Shown here: positions 21,809 to 32,334 of the stretch, in pieces
Numbering within the stretch: position 1 is the stretch's first letter
How the letters are laid out: each line of letters opens with the position of its first letter
DNA from: Rheum nobile
Taxonomy: Eukaryota; Streptophyta; Magnoliopsida; Caryophyllales; Polygonaceae
Direction: 5' to 3'
Length of the DNA: 64,000 nucleotides
NCBI GenBank assembly: GCA_027886185.1
Contig: WOAB01000052.1
Location: forward strand, 806,001 to 870,000
The notes under the pieces: model-generated
The model's database searches: none
Seen by the model: only the letters and a program-made list of their open reading frames with translations
Told to the model about the DNA's origin: nothing
Translations under genes and position numbers: made by a program

Positions 21809-24800
21809 CTACTGAGTAATAGGAATCATTCCTAGTTCCAATCTAAGGTTCTCGAAAGGAACTCTATTCAATGCCTTGGTGAATATATCTGCAACCTAAT
21901 CTTCAGTTCTACAAAATTTCATAATGATGTTTCCCTTCTCAACATGATCTCTAAGAAAATGATGTCTTATGTCAATATGCTTGGTCCTAGTATGATGCAC
22001 AGGATTCTTAGAGATGTTTATGGCACTAGTGTTATCACAAAGAATAGTGAGAGGGCCATAAGACATACCAAAGTCCGCGAGTTGTTGCTTTAGCCAGAGA
22101 AGTTGGGAACAGCAGGAGGCAGCCGCAATGTACTCGGATTCTGTGGTGGAGAGGGAGACTGAAACTTGTTTCTTTGATCCCCATGACACAAGGCAAGGGC
22201 CTAGGAACTGTGCCATTCCAGAAGTGCTCTTTCTATCCACCAGATATCCAGCATAATCAGCATCAGTGAAACCCATGAGCTCAAAGGGACATTCTTTGGG
22301 GTACCAAATGCAGAGATCGTCAATTCCCTTGAGATATCGAAGTATTCTCTTCACAACAGCCATATGGGTTTCTCTCGGACAAGATTGGAACCTAGCACAC
22401 AATCCAACATCAAAGACAATGTCTGGTCGACTAGCGGTTAGGTACATGAGTGAGCCTATCATACCTCTATAGAGTTTCTCCTCCACTAGAGGACTCGAGT
22501 GGTCCTTATCCAGATGGGAAATGGTGGATATGGGAGTGGAGAGAGGCTTGTATGAATCCATTTTGAACTTCTTCAGTAGTTCCCTGACATACTTCTGTTG
22601 GTGGATTTGAATACCATCTTCCTTTTGAGTGATTTGTAATCCGAGGAAGAATGTGAGTTCCCCAATTAAACTCATTTCAAATTCACTGCTCATCAAGTCT
22701 TTGAACTTGTCTACAAGGAACAGGTTAGTGGAACCAAAAATGATATCATCAACATAGATTTGAACCACTAAGATGTTACCTTCTTCTTCTAGGATGAAGA
22801 GAGTCTTATCAATAACTCCACGCCTGTAGCCATTTGAGAGTAGGAACTGGGCAAGACGATCATACCAAGCTCTGGGAGCTTGCTTGAGGCCATAGAGTGC
22901 CTTGTCTAGAAAGTAGACATGATCTGGATGATCATCATCTTCAAAACCTGGAGGTTGCTTCACATAGACTTCTTCTTGAAGAATTCCATTGAGGAAGGCC
23001 GTCTTTACATCCATTTGGAACAACTTGAACCCTTTGTATGATGCGAAGGCAATCAACAATCTTATTGCCTCAATCCTTGCCACTGGAGCATAGGTTTCAT
23101 CATAGTCGATTCCTTCTTGTTGATTGTATCCTTGAGCTACAAGTCTCGCTTTGTTCCTTATCACATCTCCTGTATCATCCAGCTTGTTTCTGAAAACCCA
23201 TCTAGTTCCTATGATGTGTTTATCCTTGGGACGGGGAACGAGATGCCATACTTTGTTCCTTTCAAACTGATGAAGCTATTCTTGCATAGCTTGGATCCAG
23301 TCCGCATCCTTCAGTGCCTCACCTATGTTCTTTGGTTCCACAATAGATAGAAAGGCATTAAAAGCAAAGAAGGTTAGATGTTCATACCTGACTGGAGGCT
23401 TGACGACTCTTCTTTCTCTGTTGGGAGCCAGATCATTTGATGTGGAGACATTCTGAGTTGAGCATTCAGCTTCCTTGTTAGGATCACCTTCTCCATTGAA
23501 GATCATGTGGGAAGATGAATCATTGAAGTCTCCACAGATGTTGTCGTCATGCTCATGGTTCCCAGAAATGGATTATTGTTCATTATCCATGAGAACTGGT
23601 GGGGGAGCCATTTGAGGGTTCCGATCAGCAGGGCAGGAACTGGGAGGAGTGACATCTTCATCTGGATCTTCTTGAAATGACTTGGGAAATGGATCTTCAA
23701 AGGAACTGATGGTGTTCTGCACAATCTTTCCAAGTGAATTTTCATTAAAAATAACATGAATACTTTCTTCTACCTTTTTAGTCCTTTTGTTGAAGACCTT
23801 GTATGCCTTACTGCCTGAGGCATAACCAATGAAGATTCCTTCATCACTTCTTGGGTCGAACTTGCCAAGATTGTCCTTCCCATTGTTGTGCACAAAGCAT
23901 TTGCATCCGAACACCCTCAGATGTGAAATGTTGGGAACTCTTCCTCTTAGGAGTTCATAGGGTGTCTTCTCTGTGATTGGGCGAAGCATGGCTCTATTGA
24001 TGATGTAGCACGCTGTGTTGATCGCCTCAGCCCAAAATGATTGGAAGAGCCCACTAGAGATCAACATAGTTCGAGCCATGTCCTCCAAGGTCCTGTTCTT
24101 CCTTTCTACTACTCCATTCTGTTGAGGAGTGTATGGTGCAGAGAAGTTGTGATTGATGCCATGCTCACTGCAAAAGGTTAGGAATTCTCCATTTTCGAAT
24201 TCGGTACCATGGTCAGACCGAATAGCATTGAGTGAACAATCAAGAGATTTTTCTAACAAGGGAACCAGATCTTTAAAGCGGTCAATAACTTCACTCTTAG
24301 ATTTAATAAAGATGGTCCATGTAAAGCGAGAGAAGTCATCGACAAGAACAAAGATATACATGTTCCCTCCTAGGCTCTGAACTCTCATGGGTCCACACAG
24401 ATCCATGTGGATGAGTTCAAGAGGCCTTGAGGTGCTTACCATGTTTTTGGACTTGAAGGAACTACGAGCTTGTTTCCCTTTTACACAGTCAAAGCACAGT
24501 TCCTTAGATGTGCCACTTAGCTTTGGCAATCCTCTGACTAGCTCCTTTGAGTGTAGCTTTTGAATCAGCTTGGTGCTAGCATGACCGAGGCATTGATGCC
24601 ACAAATTAGCTTGGTCATTCACAGTTGAAAGACAAAGTTTCTCCTTGGGAACAAAGGATGGGTTAATTATGTAGACATTGTTGAATCTTTTTCCTTTTAG
24701 GATGATTTGTCCCGAGGAATCAAGGATTGAACATTCGTTTGATCTGAATCTAACTTCATTGTCTCCTTGATCACACAGCTGTGACACACTAATTAGGTCA

Positions 24801-25030
24801 AAACCAAGATTATCAACAAGGTGAACTTTGTTTACCTGAATGTGATCGTTGAGTTTCACAGTTCCTATTCCACAGATTTTCCCTTTGCTTTTGTCTCAAA
24901 AGGATATATTTCCTCCTTGGAGAGGTTGAAGAGAGGTCATTTGATTTCTTCTTCCGGTCATATGGCATGAGCAACCACTGTCAATGTACCATAGTTGGGG
25001 TTGCCTCTCTTCTTTCTGCACACAAGGGAA
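21809..25030 (-). pseudogene. Element G pol (protease, integrase, RT, RNase H), few lesions
   Basis: Protease active site YIDSGCSCHMTG is at about 24961-24996. Integrase zinc residues are WHQCLGHAS and CFDCVKGKQ; the catalytic triad lies in MDLCGP, SDHGTEFEN and NGVVERKNRTLEDM. RT has YVDD at 22746-22757 and [13 protein letters not shown]; RNase H has [18 protein letters not shown] and [10 protein letters not shown], ending ADIFTKAL and stop at 21809. Stops interrupt at about 24898-24900 (TGA), 23573, 23279 and 21896, the last two in what were probably Gln codons. Domain content is complete, so G was autonomous recently or nearly so. Confidence 0.93.
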
Positions 25031-27075
25031 CTAAGATTTCTGAACCCAGCGAAGCTTGGCTTTACTGGGGGGATTAGCATTCCGAGTCTGTGAGTAACCA
25101 GGGAACTGGTTCCTTTCATGGTAATCAGTACTTTTCTCCTTTTCAAAGTTCCTTTTCTTAGCACAATCAGTGTTGTAATGACCATTCTTACCACAGTAGG
25201 TACACAAACGATTGTAAACAACATGTCCATATTTTCCTTTTCCTGGCCTAAAAGGTTTTTCAATTTTCCTTTTGTTAAAATCAACATTATTTCTAACCTT
25301 GCTATGGGCCATGTCAATATATCTTTTGTGAGCAAATGAGTTGGTGAACCATTGGTTTTCAGGAACCATCTTTTCTTTTCCCTTTGGTTCCTTCTTAGGA
25401 CTTTGAGAGCCTTCATTGAGACGTTTGTCAACCTCAGCCTTGTTCTCAAGGACCATGATCTTCTCTGATAGGAATTGATTCCTATCACGAGAAGTGGCAA
25501 GAGCAATATTGAGATTCTCATTCATCTCAACAAGTTCTCGCCTAGCCTTTTCTTCTTCAGCATCATTGTTCCCTTTATTATTGACATATCCTATTCCATG
25601 GCGTTGTCTCACAAAAATAGTTTGATTTATCGTTTTTTCATTAATGGAATTAGTGAGAGTGTCTAACCTATCAATTATGGATTGAAGCATGTCATTTCCA
25701 GGTGGGTTAGCATGCAAGGGAACTTTGATAGAATCTATGCTAGTTTCATCACAAGATTTGCAGGTTCTAAGGTGACTAGCATGCACATTCCTAATATCAA
25801 TGAGTTTGGAGTGAGTCTCAGCTAGGTCTTTCTCAGTTTCATCAAGTTTCTTACTCCAAACAGAATTCTCAACAGTCAAGCAAGCAATTTCATCTTCGCA
25901 ATCATCTAGTTTATGTTGAAGGGAACTAGTTTCCTTTCCTAGTTTCTTTATGATCTTAAGAAGTTGTTTCTTATCACACTCAACTAGGGATTTTAAGAGA
26001 TCATCAGAAGTTACCTCAAGGTCTTCTGAGTGGCTTGAGTCTCCTTTTGCCATGAGACATCTTCCTCCAGAGAAGCCGCTCAGATCCAGTTCCTCATCTG
26101 AGTCTTCTCCCCATGAGGCTACGAGAGCCTTCTTTCTCTGAGGTTTTTCTTCTTCCTTGGAGTCTTCCTTGTTGGGACAGTTCTTGGCGTAGTGTCCCTT
26201 CTCTTTGCACTCGTAACAAGAGACTTCCTTAAGATCCCTTCTGGGTACATTGTAGGAGGAACTGCCCTTTTGGAATCTTCCCTTCACAAAGAATTTTTGA
26301 TATTCTTAGAGAAGAGGGCTGTTAGCTCGTCCTCCTCTTCTTCCAGGTCTGAGTTCACTTGCTCCATCTCGAGCCTTGAGAAGGATTTGGAGATCTTAAG
26401 GGCGATTCCTTTCTCTAATTTCTTATCGACATTGGCTTTAGTGTGCTCTCCTTCTTCAACTTCCAGTTTCCCTATGACTTGGGTCAAGGGAAGGGATTAG
26501 ATGCCTAGAGTGTTCTTCATGATTCCCTTGAGAAGGGTGAACTTGGAGTTGAGTCCATTGATAATCACCAAGGACTTGGAGACTTCATTAAGATCAACTC
26601 CCGCCGCCATCAACTTTCCAATTAATCTGTTGAAGCGAGAGTAGTACTCTGAGATGGTCTCAGTTTCCATAATTTTGAAGGTGTGGTATTCTCCTTCCAA
26701 AGCAAATTTTCTGCTTTGCTTTAGTTCCTCACTTCCTTCATGCATCTCCTTGAGAGCTTTCCACATCTCCTTGGCCGTCTTGATGCCTATGACTTTGTCC
26801 ATGTCCTCTCTGTCCAATCCATTGAGGATGAACTGTCTTGCCTTGGCATTCTTCTCCATGATGACATAATGTTCTGGTTTCCAATCTTCTTCCTTCATGG
26901 TAAGATCGACGTGACCATCTCCATTTTTGACTATCCTCCAGCATTGGTAGTCGTTGGTCTTGATGTGGCTTTCCATGCACTTTTCCCACCATGTTTCTTC
27001 TCCTTTCTTGCGAAGATGTGGCTTGTTGGTGGAGATTCCGAGCTCAAACTTGCTTGGTTGAGACATAATCTGCAA
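25031..27075 (-). pseudogene. Element G gag
   Basis: Starts MQIMSQPSKFELGIS near 27075; the capsid-type domain includes WRIVKNGDGHVD, GIKTAKEMWKALKEM and ETISEYYSRFNRL. A stop at 26497 and a frameshift near 26285 split it. The downstream piece has CCHC knuckle CYECKEKGHYAKNC (from 26218 down), an acidic segment, a long coiled coil (residues about 75-300 of that piece) and a second knuckle CTYCGKNGHYNTDC near 25165-25206. A stop at 25031 separates gag from the protease; it could be genuine or a mutation. Confidence 0.9.
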
Positions 27076-27103
27076 ACTTTATCAAAGATCTAGAGCCTTT
27101 CCT

Positions 27104-27117
27104 GCTCTGATACCAAT
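27104..27117 (-). other. Primer binding site of G (tRNA-Met type)
   Basis: Minus strand ATTGGTATCAGAGC directly inside the 5' LTR. Confidence 0.9.
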
Positions 27118-28241
27118 TATAGGATCGTGATTGTTAGATAAAAACTTAAGGAACTCAGAATATCAATTCTCAGTTCCTTTCACAGCGGAAATAAACAATC
27201 AAACAAATGACAAGTTCCTTATAGTGTAAACCTTTGATTGCCAACTAGCAATCCAGGATAAAAACCACTACCTTTCTTTCGAAAGGATTTCAAAGTCTAC
27301 TTCTTGATTTCTTATCTCTTTTGGTTACAGCTTATCCTAGGAACGAACACACAGTTCTTTTGTCTTACACACAGTTAGACAATCCTAGATAACTTAACAC
27401 AATCAATAATCAATCCAAGAAATAGACTTTTGCACCTAGGAACTATCACTTACAGTCACAGGAACTTAGCACTCAACTCTTCTTCCTTGACTGGTTCCTC
27501 TTGATCTCTGTTTGCTTTGATGTTCTTGTTTGGAGGTTCACACTAGATATTTGCTAATGAGTGTGAGTCGTGTTTCAGTGCTTGAAGATAACCCTTGGGT
27601 TAGTCTTCCTTTTATAGAGGATTCTTCGCAGCTCGATCCTCTCTGGGTTCCCACAGATTGAGCTTGCCCTAGGATAAGTGGTTCTCCTTGGTCCACGTTG
27701 TTCTTGGCATGTGCAAACAACCTAGGCAGCTCAGAATCCTTCTAGGTTAGTCAACCTCTTCAGCCAAGTCATTCTCCAGCTTCCTTTGTCCGAGGTTCGA
27801 CACTCTAGGCGTTTGGGAACTGACTTCTGGACAACGACAGGTTCCATGTCCTGTCGCTTTCACCTTTCTCTGTCCGAGGTTCGGCGTTCTAGGTGTCTTG
27901 GAGTCTTGCTCTTGGATGGTGGCAGGCTTTTGGAAGCTTTGGACAAGTCATTTTCAACAACTTTTGTCTGAGGTTGTGTGTCGCCAGATTTCTCGGGAAT
28001 CGCAATGTCGCATGTTGCGTTCTGGGCACACCTGGGTTCCTCTGGTTTCCTTCATCTGTCTTGTTCCTTTGGTTCCCTTGTCCTGTTTGGCTTTCTTGTC
28101 TTCGGTATGTTCCTGTGGTTCCTTAAAACACATATTTGAGATAAAACATTAGTATCATAATATTTGTCATCGTCAAAAGTAGAGAAACTGAGGAAAGGAA
28201 CTCTCAGGGGAACCTAAATTCCAGAGTTCCGTTTCCTAACA
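27118..28241 (-). repeat. 5' LTR of element G
   Basis: 1124 bp partner of 17643-18767; TATAAAAG (minus) at 27609-27616; followed by ATCTT and the rest of A. Confidence 0.95.
27609..27616 (-). promoter_or_regulatory. TATA box, 5' LTR of G
   Basis: TATAAAAG on the minus strand, the promoter expected to drive G's genomic RNA. Confidence 0.65.
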
Positions 28242-28246
28242 ATCTT

Positions 28247-28460
28247 TCCTTCTGCAATTCTCTTAAGTTTTTGATGATGCCAAAAGGGGGAATATGATGG
28301 GTAGTCTAGCTGAGGGGGAACTTATCATATTTTTATCTTTACTGTCTCTTTGGGGGAACTATACTGTCTAAACGGGGAAAACTTTCTTTATGCTAATGTC
28401 GTTATCTCATATATGTGTTATATTGTCGAGGATGTTTGTCACCATCAAAAAGGGGGAATT
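28247..28460 (+). other. A 3' tail with repeated polypurine tracts
   Basis: Five purine tracts (CCAAAAGGGGGAA near 28269, TGAGGGGGAA, TTTGGGGGAA, AACGGGGAAA and CAAAAAGGGGGAATT ending at 28460) precede the right LTR. The last is the functional-position polypurine tract. Repetition of the tract is a reported Sirevirus trait. Confidence 0.8.
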
Positions 28461-29249
28461 TGTTGAATTCCTTGGTTTTGATGGTAACAAACATTCAACT
28501 AATATGGTGACTAAGTGTTTCAGGATCAAACAAAGATGTCACATGGAACGAACGACAACGTAGTAATGCAGAGGGAACAAAGAGTTTCCTAAACACTTTG
28601 TTACCTTCAAAGGAACATCAGTGTTGTGACAAACATCACGCTGCGATCAAACATGAAGATAATCTGTAAAGATCATGTAGTTGGAAAAAGGAAAGTTGGT
28701 TTGATCACGCCAACTAGAAGATTTGGAGAGAGAAGATTTTTTCTTATCTCTATTATATTATTTTAGGAGATCTTTCCTTAGATAATATATTCGGTTGAGA
28801 TATTATCTTATTAAGTGAAAACAATATCTTCTTGTTACTGAAAATAAGTGAGAGAGATTTTATTTGTTAGTTTGGTTTTCGGATTGTATAAATAGAAGTG
28901 AGCGATTCATTTCTTGAGTACGAACTCCGAGCATTTCATTGAGAGAAAAAGATAAGTGGAGCATTTGTAAGTCTTAGAAGAGTGAGTTCATGTTCATCGT
29001 TGTACAAGAGATTCAAAACTAGGTGGGAAGTCTAGGGTTTGAAGTCCAAGCTACAAGTGTAACCGATAAAGAAATCAATAAGACAAGTAGATTCTTCAAA
29101 ATCCTCTTAAGCGAGAAGCTTGAAGGTAGTGGTTTTTCCTTGGTTAGTTATTTGACTGATTGGGGTTTCCACTATACAACGTGAGTTCTAAATACATTCT
29201 TTCTTGCTTTATTATTTGTTCCCTCAGACGTAACACTAACAATCCAACA
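28461..29249 (+). repeat. 3' LTR of element A
   Basis: 789 bp, TGTTGAATTC start, CCAACA end, then TTTCC duplication at 29250-29254. TATAAATA at 28887-28894. Confidence 0.95.
28887..28894 (+). promoter_or_regulatory. TATA box, 3' LTR of A
   Basis: TATAAATA in a context identical to the left LTR. Confidence 0.55.
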
Positions 29250-29254
29250 TTTCC

Positions 29255-29821
29255 CTTTTTCATCAATCTTGTTTATGATTTCCATCATTAATATGATATC
29301 TTTAATTGTTCTTGCAATTATGTCTAGTTAATTCCATATTTCTGGGGTTGGGGTGATCCTAACTATGCGTACGTAGTCTTGTTTGATATTTAAATTTGTT
29401 GATTCATTCCTAGTGTGCTTAATGCCTTAGTATCTTATGCAAATTGGGCCTTATTAGAGTTTGGGACTGACATGTGATATTGTTAATAGGTTGTTAGGTA
29501 GGGTTTGAGACATAGAGATGATTACTTCTATTGGAATCCTAGGATTTGAACCTAATTTTTTTTATTGCATGAGTCTTAATTTCTCTTGTGGAATAATAAC
29601 TATCATAGAAACCCTAAGATTAGAATGTATTTAGCAAGTCACGAGAGCGGATTTTAGTTCAGTTTGACCTTAGATTCTAAGTGCCCAAAGGGTCTAGATC
29701 TTAATTAGCAAGTCATGAGAGTGGGTGTTTATTTAATCTAGGAACATTTACTATCATTCGAGAGGAATTAGCAATTACCTAAGATAGTTACCTTTGACAA
29801 AGGCATTCTAAATTCAAATGT
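29255..29821 (+). other. LTR-like relic H, middle part
   Basis: Continuation of the sequence cut at 2482. AT-rich, with phrases like GCAAGTCACGAGAGCGGATT and TTAGCAAGTCATGAGAGTGGG that recall the R/U5 half of the Athila-like LTRs in B, D and E. No gene. It ends in the AATGT duplication (29817-29821) of element C. Confidence 0.4.
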
Positions 29822-31397
29822 TGTAACACCCCCAAAACTTAACCCTTTTGGAAAGGTATTACCGCCAGTGATCCCAGTGTTCCTTACCGAGATCACCCCA
29901 GGCTTTACCGGTTAAAACCAAACATGAAATACAATTGATGCATAATGATCAACGTAATCAATTCCAAAACATAACATTGTCAAGGAAACAAGCGTTACGG
30001 GATTATAACCCAATCCCGAATAGGTCAACACAGAGTTTAGATCAAATACAGCGGAAGACTAAGAAAGTACATTACAATCAAAGTTATTGTCCAAAGGATT
30101 GCAACCTGATAAAAGCAACAACTAAAACGTTTGAAAACCACCGTTGACTCCATAATCGTTCTAGTCTTCACTACTTCCGATCTGATGTGCCGAATCGGAC
30201 GGATGACACCAGCCAACCATGCAAGGAAAATATCGGTTGGGTAGTCTAAATGAATAGACTAGCAAGGGTATAAAGCAGAATGGTTCGAAGCAGGCATATT
30301 AGGTTAGACTCCTCGTCCCTCGAATAATAATCGAGTACGCTAGTCAACCACCATACTCCTACTGGAATAAACAAGAGATATGCACAAGAGAAGACTCTGG
30401 AAGACTGAATCTTCACAGAGATCGACTCAAAAAGAGACTCCAAGAGATTGAGTCTTACGGAAGTATGACAAATCTGGAATGTTACAGAATCATACAACAA
30501 TGATTTAAAACTGACTGAGATGCTTCAGTCAACGACCAACCTCACCGCCTTACAGCGAATCCAGATCGGAAAGAAGACATACTACATTCAAGTCAATACG
30601 AGTCTTCCTAGAGGCACTATTACCTAGCTGCCCTACTCGCTGAGCGTTCATTAATCATGTGCGTCAAGGTAGCACTTATCTGATTATGTTTCAAAACACA
30701 CATCACATTATAGACTTTTACATGTGTACCCCACCAGTGGGACGACACATCTTAGTATACGTTTCGTCGAGAGTGACGTATACCGAAAGGTTTGTGACAC
30801 CAGCTAAGTGTCCTGTCTCTACACACATGTGTAAGAGACCGATCATGATCTTAGAATAGTACCAGATGGGGACGAGCCATCCCGATACCAGATGATAAAG
30901 AAACGACTAGACCGAGTCCGAGTAACGTTCCTATCTAACAGTGCTAACTAAACAGTTACAGCACAACCACAATTACCAGATAAATCCACATAAAGGCTCG
31001 AAAGGCGATCACAAATAATAGCGTTGTTCTAACAGATATACAACCTATTATATGATTTTCAAAACAGTTTATCAAAACCATTTCCAGACAAACAGAGTAT
31101 TCATTCCAAATTAATTACTCAGATAAACTACTGATAATTAATGTAAATATGGAACGAATGAGCAAGAGCGAACCGCCACTTGTCTTAATCCGCAGAATAG
31201 TCTAAAGACGTCACTGGATTCCGGGCTCGACACGGTATAGTTCCGACAGCACAACAACCTTCGAGTCGACCCATAAAAGGAACCCTAAGTTAGATCCGAC
31301 ATAAACAGTACGAATCTAAACACGGCGAAAGAATACGAAAGGAAAGACGCCACGACGACAACCAACCAAGCCAAAGCCACGAAGGCATTCTGGGCAC

Positions 31398-31460
31398 TGG
31401 CGGTGGTCGCCGTTCTTGGCGGCGGTCGCCGTATTCATCACAGCGGTCGCCGTGAAGAAC
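31398..31460. repeat. Hairpin units in R/U5 of C
   Basis: Three units of the GCGGTCGCCG type in about 60 bp; the 5' LTR has only two at the equivalent place (about 39979-40018). Confidence 0.8.
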
Positions 31461-31696
31461 ACGGCCGACTGAAACGAGAGAAATCTCACCCCAAAACACG
31501 AGCGGTTCGGCCTCCCTCGACTTGCTTTGGCTTCTAACCTCCAAGGCTAACCAAAAGCTTCACAAAGGCACTCTGGAAACACACCACAACACCTCCGGCG
31601 AGCACAAGAAAACCGACGAAACTCAACTCACTTTGAGGGAGAATTCTGGCAGCGATTCGGGGTTGTAGATGACCCAAAACCCATGCCCAAGCTCCT

Positions 31697-31706
31697 CTAT
31701 ATATAG
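31697..31706 (-). promoter_or_regulatory. TATA box, 3' LTR of C
   Basis: CTATATATAG, palindromic, read on the minus strand; conserved in the 5' LTR at 40260-40269. Confidence 0.65.
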
Positions 31707-31807
31707 GCAAACCCCAAGGAGTACCCATCAAACCCTAAGACGCGGCAAACGATGCAACGGCGCGCCTCGAACGACGCCGGCGACCGACGGGCAATGCCCA
31801 CTGGACA

Positions 31808-31960
31808 ATCACGGCGGTCGCCGTGATTTTGCCTGCGGCGGGCACGCGGCGGTCGCCGTAAATGCGGCGGTCGCCGTCGCTAGGCCTGTCGTGGCCAGCT
31901 AGAAGCTGACACGCTGACTTCTCGGGCCCAACCACGGCGGTCGCCGTTTCTGAACGGCGG
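31808..31960. repeat. U3 hairpin array of C
   Basis: The best unit is ATCACGGCG-GT-CGCCGTGAT (31808-31827), perfect 9-bp arms. Further ACGGCG-GT-CGCCGT-type units follow at about 31847, 31865, 31934 and 31952. Confidence 0.88.
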
Positions 31961-32219
31961 TCGCCGTTTCTCCCTTTTCCCGCCCATTCAGCTTTGAACG
32001 AGCTTGACGATAAGCCGGGATAAAAATTATCGTACGCGAACGACAATTTAAAATCCAAGGCATGTTGTCTGTATATTATTTCACTGAGAAAAATATCACA
32101 GATACAGAGCACATTACAGAATGTCTCAAACTCTCTGTATTAAATCCGACATACACAACGGGTACTCGGGAAAATTCCAAAATTCCCAAAATAACCTTAC
32201 AAAAATACGGGGTATCACA

Positions 32220-32238
32220 TCTCCTTCCCCTTACAAGA
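32220..32238 (-). other. Polypurine tract of C
   Basis: Minus strand TGTAAGGGGAAGGAGA directly upstream of the 3' LTR. Confidence 0.75.
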
Positions 32239-32240
32239 AG

Positions 32241-32334
32241 TTGCCTGCGGCGGGCACGCGGCGGTCGCCGTAAATGCGGCGGTCGCCGTCGCTAGGCCTG
32301 TCGCGGCCAGCTAGAAGCTGACACGCTGACTTCT
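32241..32334 (-). repeat. LTR-derived segment fused to the end of C pol
   Basis: 94 bp matching the LTR interval 31829-31922 with one difference, located between the polypurine tract and the chromodomain codons. It supplies the last codons of the integrase frame (VSVSASSWPRQA), including two hairpin units beyond the stop. Confidence 0.85.

Larger units (their letters stand above)
17643..28241 (-). mobile_element. Element G: near-complete Ty1/copia (Sirevirus-like)
   Basis: LTRs at 17643-18767 (3') and 27118-28241 (5') are 1125 and 1124 bp and start TGTTAGG on the minus strand. ATCTT duplications lie at 17638-17642 and 28242-28246, inside A's 3' region. Gag, protease, integrase, RT, RNase H and an uninterrupted ORF3 are all present in order, with only a handful of stops. 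Four purine tracts lie between ORF3 and the 3' LTR. Total 10.6 kb. It is younger than A, and the few lesions suggest it is the best autonomous relative in the window. Confidence 0.95.
2483..29249 (+). mobile_element. Element A: degenerate Ty1/copia (Sirevirus-like) with two nested insertions
   Basis: LTRs at 2483-3303 and 28461-29249 start TGTTGAAT/TGTTGAATTC and end CCAACA. The 5-bp target duplication TTTCC is present at 2478-2482 and 29250-29254. A tRNA-Met type primer site follows the left LTR and a purine tract precedes the right LTR. Internal order is gag, integrase, RT, RNase H and a third ORF, all with stops or frameshifts. Element B (4110-10392) and element G (17643-28241) interrupt it; without them it would be about 9.9 kb. 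Multiple GGGGGA purine tracts before the right LTR and an ORF after pol fit the Sirevirus lineage. It must be older than B and G. Confidence 0.95.
29822..32219 (-). repeat. 3' LTR of element C
   Basis: 2398 bp. GCGGTCGCCG hairpin units lie both upstream of the TATA box (31808-31960) and downstream of it (31398-31460). The short frames inside the LTR match between the pair only because the LTRs are copies; I do not call them genes. Confidence 0.97.

Noticed and set aside
26284..26500. Plus-strand Ser-rich frames opposite G gag
   Set aside because: Antisense of an acidic Glu-rich coding segment, which gives Ser/Leu-rich shadows.
30246..30859. Frames in C's 3' LTR repeated at about 38868-39442
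   Set aside because: They recur only because the LTRs are copies; no start context or domain, and they lie in U5.
31808..31960. CRISPR-like spaced GC repeats
   Set aside because: Units are short hairpins without uniform spacers, lie in a plant LTR, and no cas gene is near.
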